Assembly: GCA_047967505.1 (NCBI GenBank)
Contig: CM106540.1
DNA: 64,000 bases
Strand: one strand, 5' to 3'
Source: Dipteris shenzhenensis
Lineage: Eukaryota > Polypodiophyta > Polypodiopsida > Gleicheniales
Shown: positions 57,351 through 64,000 of the stretch, piece by piece
How positions within the stretch are numbered: position 1 is the stretch's first letter
Layout: every line of letters starts with the position of its first letter
Notes under the pieces: generated by a model
What the model was told of the DNA's origin: nothing
The model's database searches: none
The model's input: only the letters and a program-made list of their open reading frames with translations
Position numbers and translations under genes: made by a program

Positions 57351-59699
57351 AGAGGCCTTTCATCTTATCTCCTGTTTACCGTAGGCAGCCTGGAAGGAAG
57401 TTTTCATTTTCAAAGCCCTCGTTAAGCCATGTGTCATGATTATAGGCGTTGATCTTTTGTGAGCTCTACAATTTTAGGCCCTTGATTTTAGATTGATCTG
57501 AAGGACTAAAACACTCCTTATTCATTCTTTCCCCAAATCTATTATATAAGGAGGGAGATAATTGCATGTTTTCTTTCTTGCCATCACTTGATTGAGTAAT
57601 TGTTGAACAAGCTCACTACCTTACCCAATAGTGAGGATTCGTCCAATTTGGAGTTAGAGGCATGACTGAAAGGCTGCCTATCGCAACCTAGTTATTTCCC
57701 CTTTAAACTCATCCACAAGGGGCGCTCTCATCTTTTCTCCTCCCCGTTTTTCTTTTATGATCTATCCATTATATAATGTTAATATGAAGTTAATACCATC
57801 AATCCAAGGAGGACATTCTACGTTCTTTCAATTCCTACTTCTAGAATCCATTCTACGTTCTTTTAATTCCTGCTTCAGCACATTTTTCTCCGATGGTGGA
57901 ACCTCCCATGTGTCCAAGTCCAAGTGTCCATGGAACCTTTCAATTCCTCCTTCAGCACATTTTTCTTTGATGGTGGTTTCAACCAAGGAGAACTACATGC
58001 ATTAATGACATTGAACATGCTATCCTTCTCTTTACTATCAACAAAGATTCCAACTTTACAATAACCTAGTTTTTTAATGGTGGTGGACAGAATCTTATCC
58101 ATAATGTACTTGAGTGATTCTACATTTGAAATGGAAACTATCATATGCGAACAATAACATATGGGACCTTATGAAAGATTCTCTCAAATATTCCTAAAAT
58201 ATATTGGGGTTTGGAGAAGAAGTATGTTCTATATTTTGAGTATAAAAAAGTTACATAATAATTTTTTATAGATTTATATTTTTGAAACGTTTCAAAGTTT
58301 CAAAAATACTTTTTTTCAAAATCTTGAAAGACATGTACTCTTAGATGGCATTGCACAACTTGTAGAGCATTCAACTTTCAGACCTGCAACAATGATAAAT
58401 AATAATAAATCTATATAAGTCTTTGAATATAAGAATCCAATGAAGATTTGCAAAACTTGCACCTTTTAAGATAAATTCCTTTTATTCTTTGCTTTGGGTA
58501 CTTTCCCAAGATGAGTAGGAAGAACCCTTCTCTTCATATTTAGTATCTACTTCTACACCACCTAAAATCCAAATAAGTCGTATTGGTATAGGATTGGTAT
58601 ATAAACCCTATCTAATCCTATTTTTGATTTATGAACTCCATGAGTTGTTTCCTACATCCATTTTAAGGAGCTAGGTATTTAACAGAATTTGACAAATAAG
58701 GAGTTGTTTTTGTTTTTATAAATGACCATGGATACCTAGCTTGGTACCTCTATCTCGATGATGCCTAATGTAGCAACTTTAGAACCTTGTTTCCTTAAAT
58801 TTCCTTATGTGTCACGTGAGAACTGTAAATAACACATCATCAATCAAAACAAATTTGTTTTTAATGGCATGATATAATCCACCAAATTGGTTGTAGAAAG
58901 TTCCCTCATTAAAGAAGAATCATTTTTTTCCTTGAAAGATCCTACCACCAAGTTATCTTCCCATCTCAAGTTCATGTTGCATTTAAGTTATCTTCAACCT
59001 CCCTAAGTGAGGCTATAAGCCCCTTGGGTTCCTATACTCTCAATGGTAGATGAGAGTAAGGATAGTCTTGCCATTGAGTATAATCAATCCTTGGTGAACA
59101 TTCATCATATAAGAATGTCACCCTTAAGGATCAAGTTAAAATTTCAAGACTTCAAAGATGAAGATTCTTTTAGCCACCTGTACAATCACTTATTTCTATT
59201 TAGTAAATGGATGTAGCCTCGGGGGGGTCAATTAGCGTAATATGTCTATATCACGTGCATTCAAGGCTTCTTTTCTAAATCCGTACATAACCTATTTTTA
59301 GCATTTCCTTACACCCCCTCAGTAGATTTTCTCAAATTTTATAAAATCCCATAATTAATTATATTTTTTTTCCTAGAGGAATTTTTAATGTCCTTATGTG
59401 CAAGGTACATTAGTACTTTTGGAGTCATTTTGGAGGCAACATGAGATATATAGAATGTATCATGCATGTTATATGAGTCTACGCACATGAAAGGGAGCTA
59501 CTACAATGCAAAAGCACGTGACATGCAAGTTTCAACCTCGATGGCAGTGCCAAAAGACCTAGAGAAACAAAGAGTAAACAAGGCAATGCATGTATACCAA
59601 AATTAAGAGAAACAAGGTGAAAATTTCACTAGGCCTGCCAAAGGAGATGTGACAACCTCACCCTTAGATTATGACAACCCTTAAAGCCCCTCTCAAGTT
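57351..59699. other. non-coding stretch
   Basis: No gene seen. TTCAGCACATTTTTCT with GATGGTGG and neighbouring text is repeated at ~57873 and ~57951; otherwise AT-rich unique-looking sequence. Confidence 0.5.
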
Positions 59700-62590
59700 A
59701 TCCTTCTATCACAGCATTCATTTAAGGCTCTTGCACAATTCCCATAATAAGATTCCTAAGAGTTTGCATGAAGCCATGGTGTTAATGAAAACATATTTCA
59801 AATTTAAAGTTGACCAAAGGTTGACTTGCATTCCAAAGACATAATGTGATGTTGAATCCAAGGTGCTAATTTGAGTTTTAAAATTTAATCAACCCAAGCT
59901 AGAATTGCATTTAAAAGATGTGATGTGTGAAAGTGTTCTTGAGGACATGGTGCTAATAAAATCATGTTTTAAATTTTATAAAATCAACCCAAGTCTAATT
60001 TACATTTCAATAATAAGGTGTGAGTGTATGAATCATAGTAGTGATGAGAATACTCTTTCATAAGTGTGAAACCAACCCAAGCTAAATTTAAAATTAAAAG
60101 AAATGATGTGTGGGACTATGTCAGCCATAGTAGTGATAACAATATAGAGTTAAGATTTTAAAATCGACCCAAGGAAGATTTTCAATTAAAAGATGTGATG
60201 TGTGGGAGACTGTGAACCATGCTGCTAATGAAAACATGTCCTAATTCTTAAAATCCACCAGGGTTGATTTTGCATTTCAAAGATGCAATGTGTGAGAGTG
60301 TGCATTAAGACTTGATGCTAATGAAAACATGTCTTGATTCTTGAAATCGACCCAACATCAATTTGCATTCTAGAGACGCGATGGGTAAGAGTGCATATGA
60401 AGTCATGGTGCTAATAAAAACGTCTCTTGATCCTTGAAATTGACTCAAGATTGATTTGCATTATGAAGAAGTGATGAGTAGAAGTGTGTATGAAGCCATG
60501 GTAGAAGAAAATTGATTCTCAAAATTGACCAAAATTCAATTTGCATTTAAAAAATGATATGTGTATGAGTGCATGAAGCCTTGGTACTAAGAAAAACATG
60601 TTTTGATCTTGAAATTGACCCATGGTCGCTTAGCATTTCAAAGATGCAATGTGTATGAGTACCTGAAATATGGTGCTAATAAGAATATGTTTTCATCCTT
60701 GAAATTGATCCAAGGTCGATTTGCATCTCAAAGATGTGATGTGTAGTGTATATGAAGCCATGATACTAATGAGATGTTTTGATCCTTGAAATCGACCCAA
60801 GTTCAATTTGCATCTCAAAGATGCAACGCGTAGGAGCATGTGCATGAAGCCACTATGCTAATGAGAACATGAATTGATCCTCTAATTCAACCCAAAATAG
60901 ATTTGGATTTACAAGATGCAATGTGTAGAAGTGTGGATGAAGCCATGGTGCTAATGGGAACATTTTTTTATACTTTAAAATCAATCCAAGGTCAATTTGC
61001 ATTTCCAAGATTCGATAGATTGTAAGAGTGTACATGAAGCCATGGTGCTATTGAGGACATGTTACATATGTAAGAGTGTAAGAGTGTTCATGAAGCCATG
61101 GTGCTAATGAGAACATGTTTTGACTCTTGAAATCGAACAAAGTTTGATTTATAGTTCAAAGATGCGATGTGTAGGAGTGTGGATGAAGCTATGGTGCTAA
61201 GATTCAAACATGTTTTGATTCTTCAAATCGACCCAAGGTCAATTTTCACTGCAAAAGTATGCATGAAACCATGGTGCTAATGAGAACATTTCTTGATTCT
61301 TGAAATTAACCCAAGGTCATACCCACTTCAAAGATGCCAATATGCTAATGAGAACATGTTTTGATCTATAAATTTTACCCAAGGCAATTTTGCATTTCAA
61401 AGATGCAATGTCTAAGAGTGTGCATGAAGCTATGGTGCTAATGAGAACATGTTTTGATCCTTAAAATCAACCCAAGGTCGATTTGCATTTCAAAGATGTG
61501 ATGTGTAGGACTGTGCATGAAGCCACGGTGCTAATAAGAACATATTTTGATTCTTCAAGTCAACCCTAGGTCAATTTGCATTTCAAAGATGTGATGATGT
61601 GGAGTGTGCATGAAGCCATTGTGCTAAGGAAAACTTGGTTTAATTCTTGAAATCAACCCCAAGGTTGATTTGCATATTAGTAGCCCAAGGTACTAATAAG
61701 AATACGTTTTGATTCTTAAAGTTGACCCAACGTCAACTTGCATTTCAAGGATGCAATGTGTAGGAGTGTGCATGAAGACATGGTGATAAAGGAAACATAT
61801 TTGATCCTTGAAATCGACCCAAGATTGATTTATATTTCAAAGAAGAGATGTTTGCATTTCAAACATATTTTGATTCTTGAAATGGACCCAAGGTCAATTT
61901 GAAAGATGCAATGTGTAAGGCTGTGCATGAAGCTGTGGTGCTAATGAGAACATGTTTTGATTCTTGAAATTGACCCAAGGGTTGATTTGTATTCAAAAGA
62001 TGTAATGTATACGAGTGTGTATGAAGCCATTGTACTAAGGAACACATGTTTGATTCTTAAAATCGACCCAAGGTTGATTTGCATTTCAAAGATGCGATGT
62101 GTATAAGAATAGTTTTGATTCTTGAAATCAATCCAAGATGCTAATGAGAACATGTTTTGATCCTTGAAATTGACCAAGGTCAATTTGCATTTCAAAGATG
62201 TTATGAATAGGAGTGTGCATGAAGCCATGGTGCTAATGAAAACATGTTTTGATCCATGAAATCGGCCCAAGGTCAATTTTCATTTCAAAGACGAGATGTA
62301 GAGGGCTGTGGATAAAGTCATAGTGCTAATGAGAACATGTTTCTATTCTTGAACCCAACCAAAGGTCAATTTGCATTTCAAAGATGTGATGTGTAGGAGT
62401 GTATGTGAAGCATAGTACTAATGAGAACATGAAATGATTCTAGAAATTGACACAAGGTCGATTAATTTATAAAGAGCCAATGTGTAGGAGTGTACATGAA
62501 GCCATGGTGCTAATGAAAACGTATTTTAATTTTGAAAATTCACCTATAGTAGATTTGCATTTAAATTCAAAGATGTAATGCAGAGGTGTA
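59700..62590. repeat. degenerate minisatellite, ~93-base unit, about 30 copies
   Basis: Core phrases GTGTGCATGAAGCCATGGTG, CTAATGAGAACATGTTTTGA, CTTGAAATCGACCCAAGGTC and ATTTGCATTTCAAAGATG recur in that order, for example near 60842, 60934, 61028, 61179 and 61262. Some units are cut short (59 bases at 61030-61089). Divergence is high, so the array is old. Short minus-strand frames follow the repeat. Confidence 0.88.
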
Positions 62591-62600
62591 AAATTATGAC

Positions 62601-62760
62601 GTGATTGCCTAGCCTAGTGGTTGATCGCATGCATCTCTACGGGTGTGCATGAGTTTCATCCCCACCCCCCCATTAGGACCATGAGTGGGTGAGTTACTAT
62701 GACAATAATGATGATAAAAATAATAAAATTTGAAAAATAGAATATAATTTTTTAAAACTA
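62601..62760 (+). mobile_element. SINE candidate with tRNA-like head
   Basis: TAGCCTAGTGG at 62610 matches a pol III A box (TRGYNNARNNG), and GAGTTTCATCC at 62651 resembles a decayed B box (GGTTCGANNCC) at tRNA-like spacing. A short body and an AATAATAAAA-type tail follow (to ~62760). It begins where the minisatellite stops. Confidence 0.5.
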
Positions 62761-62898
62761 TGAAATTAAAATAGCTAAATTAAAATTAAACATTGATTTT
62801 TAAGATTAATAAATACAAATATAATATCGTAGATTTAAAACAATTTCAAGTCCAATTTCAAAATTTGAATCTTAAGTCTATGTACACATAACCATATC

Positions 62899-63201
62899 TC
62901 AACGAATATGTATTCTTTCTCCAAGACCATATTCCTCGATGCTGTCTCCTTGAGCACGCTTGCCAATGAAGTGATGACCATTATCGTCAGCCAAGAATGA
63001 ATATGCTTTAGAGAATCTCGTTGTATCAAGCATGCAAAGAGAGCAAGGCATCAAGGCAACAAAGCTTGCACTTTCTTTGATTTGTGTAAATGCGCTAGTG
63101 GTGTTGATCACCAAAGGGAGTGAAAGTTCGTTGAGAGAAACTACTTTGGAAATAAATGCATTCCTTGAGATTCCACATGCTTTCCTTGCGAGGCCTAGTA
63201 A
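62899..63201 (-). pseudogene. exon-like open frame, unidentified
   Basis: Opens after a TAGTCAG splice-acceptor-like site at 63202-63208 and stays open for 101 codons, with SLNELSLPLVINTTSAFTQI and RFSKAYSFLADDNGHHFIG, then meets a stop. Composition is protein-like but no family is recognised. Confidence 0.35.
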
Positions 63202-63482
63202 CTGACTAGTTCATTTGTGTTTACTTGAACAAGGAAATTCTGAAGGAAAAAGATGGTGGATTGACAGAATGTAAAGCCATTGGTTTCTTTCCATATTTTT
63301 ATTATATTGACAACATTACCAACTCAGGCAATCCTACAAGATCATGCCCAAATTCAATGAAAATTCTTTGTTCACCTCCTTTCAGAGCCAAGAAACGAGT
63401 CATTACATGGAGTAATGTTGCATTTCACCCGGGATACACACTACTTTGACAAAGATGATGTGTTCCATGAATTTGTCATTAG

Positions 63483-64000
63483 CCTAACAAAATACAAAGA
63501 GGGGAGAGGAGAAGAAGGACTGAGCATTACATTCCATCACACCCCTTTAATGGGCATGTCTTTCCTCTACATCAAACCAAGAGCTTGTCGGTGCTTCTCG
63601 AAAAGCTCTTTACTGAGTGGTTTGGTAAAGATATCTACAACATTTTCTTTGCTATCACAATGCTGTAGTGTGATGTCACTAAGTAACACTCTTTCTCTGA
63701 TGAAGTGCTCTCTGACATCAATGTGCTTTGTCCTGGAGTGATATATTGGATTCTTGGCCAATGCTTTAGCCAATTGATTATCATAGTATATTTTTGTTGG
63801 CTTTGATTCATCAAAGTAATCTATTTTTTACAATAGTCTTCTAAGAGATATAGCTTCACATGCGCCTATAGTTATATAGTTGAAGATAAAGAAATAGTTG
63901 GCTGCCCATGATATAGCACCTGTAGTGGGTGCCCTATATTTTGTCTTCACTTGAAGACAAAGAAATAATTAGCTATATAGCACCTTGACCAAGGAAAAAT
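63483..64000 (-). pseudogene. copia-4-family RNase H end, cut by the window edge
   Basis: Minus strand ALAKNPIYHSRTKHIDVREH, then DIFTKPLSKELFEKHRQALGL with its stop at 63567, and more RNase H to the window end; close kin of 45117-45745. Past the stop, ATGCTCAGTCCTTCTTCTCC leads into CTCTCCCCTCTTTGTATTTTGTTA, which in copia-4 is the extreme end of the LTR, so most of the 3' LTR is deleted. Confidence 0.85.

Noticed and set aside
62601-62663. A functional tRNA gene
   Set aside because: B box is decayed and no complete cloverleaf with acceptor stem is apparent; better as SINE head.

Overview
The window is nuclear DNA from a land plant. It has GT-AG introns, TATA boxes, plant LTR retrotransposons primed by initiator tRNA-Met or tRNA-Asp, and host genes of plant families (eight-cysteine lipid-transfer protein, group-F bZIP, CYP85-clan P450). 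The mix of CYP716-like P450, copia-rich intergenic DNA and a repeated DUF7869-like family suggests a fern or gymnosperm, but the species cannot be fixed from sequence alone.

Layout. 1-2371 is a purine (GA) tract. A 30-codon sugar-transporter scrap follows, then a satellite array (2470-5960) of ~182-base monomers in a trimeric higher-order repeat of ~546. 6119-9370 is a broken DUF7869-like gene (+), and a second broken copy lies on the minus strand at 14690-18418. Between them is the only host gene that looks intact, a secreted lipid-transfer-type protein (11588-12165, minus, two exons), plus a 356-base hairpin.

From 14.7 to 46 kb the DNA is mostly nested retroelements. An LTR element (15613-17702) sits in the second DUF7869-like copy and itself carries a MITE with a 9-base target duplication. 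A copia element (18629-23976, minus, TSD TTGGC) sits in the 5' LTR of a gypsy element whose tRNA-Asp PBS and broken gag follow. Two copia fragments are fused at 29402. Another copia element (32372-46000, plus) is split in its leader by a copia element on the minus strand (34074-40340), which carries a scrap of the first copia family. All coding parts are interrupted by stops or frameshifts.

From 46 to 53.2 kb there is retroelement-leader DNA with a 2-kb tandem duplication. The second copy holds a 1.7-kb insert made of pieces of host genes on both strands, including a Tudor-like domain and an exon with both splice sites.

From 53.5 to 57.3 kb are two decayed host genes on the minus strand: a group-F bZIP with one stop codon in the zipper, and a three-exon P450 with one stop codon and one single-base deletion at the haem loop. 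The rest is a ~93-base minisatellite (59.7-62.6 kb), a tRNA-like SINE candidate, an unidentified exon-like frame and a copia RNase H end running off the window.

The genes do not form a pathway; the organising principle is repeated insertion, rearrangement and decay. The strongest unusual items are an ~0.8-kb inversion inside an otherwise well-bounded copia element, the host-gene capture insert, the higher-order satellite and the datable nesting order of insertions.
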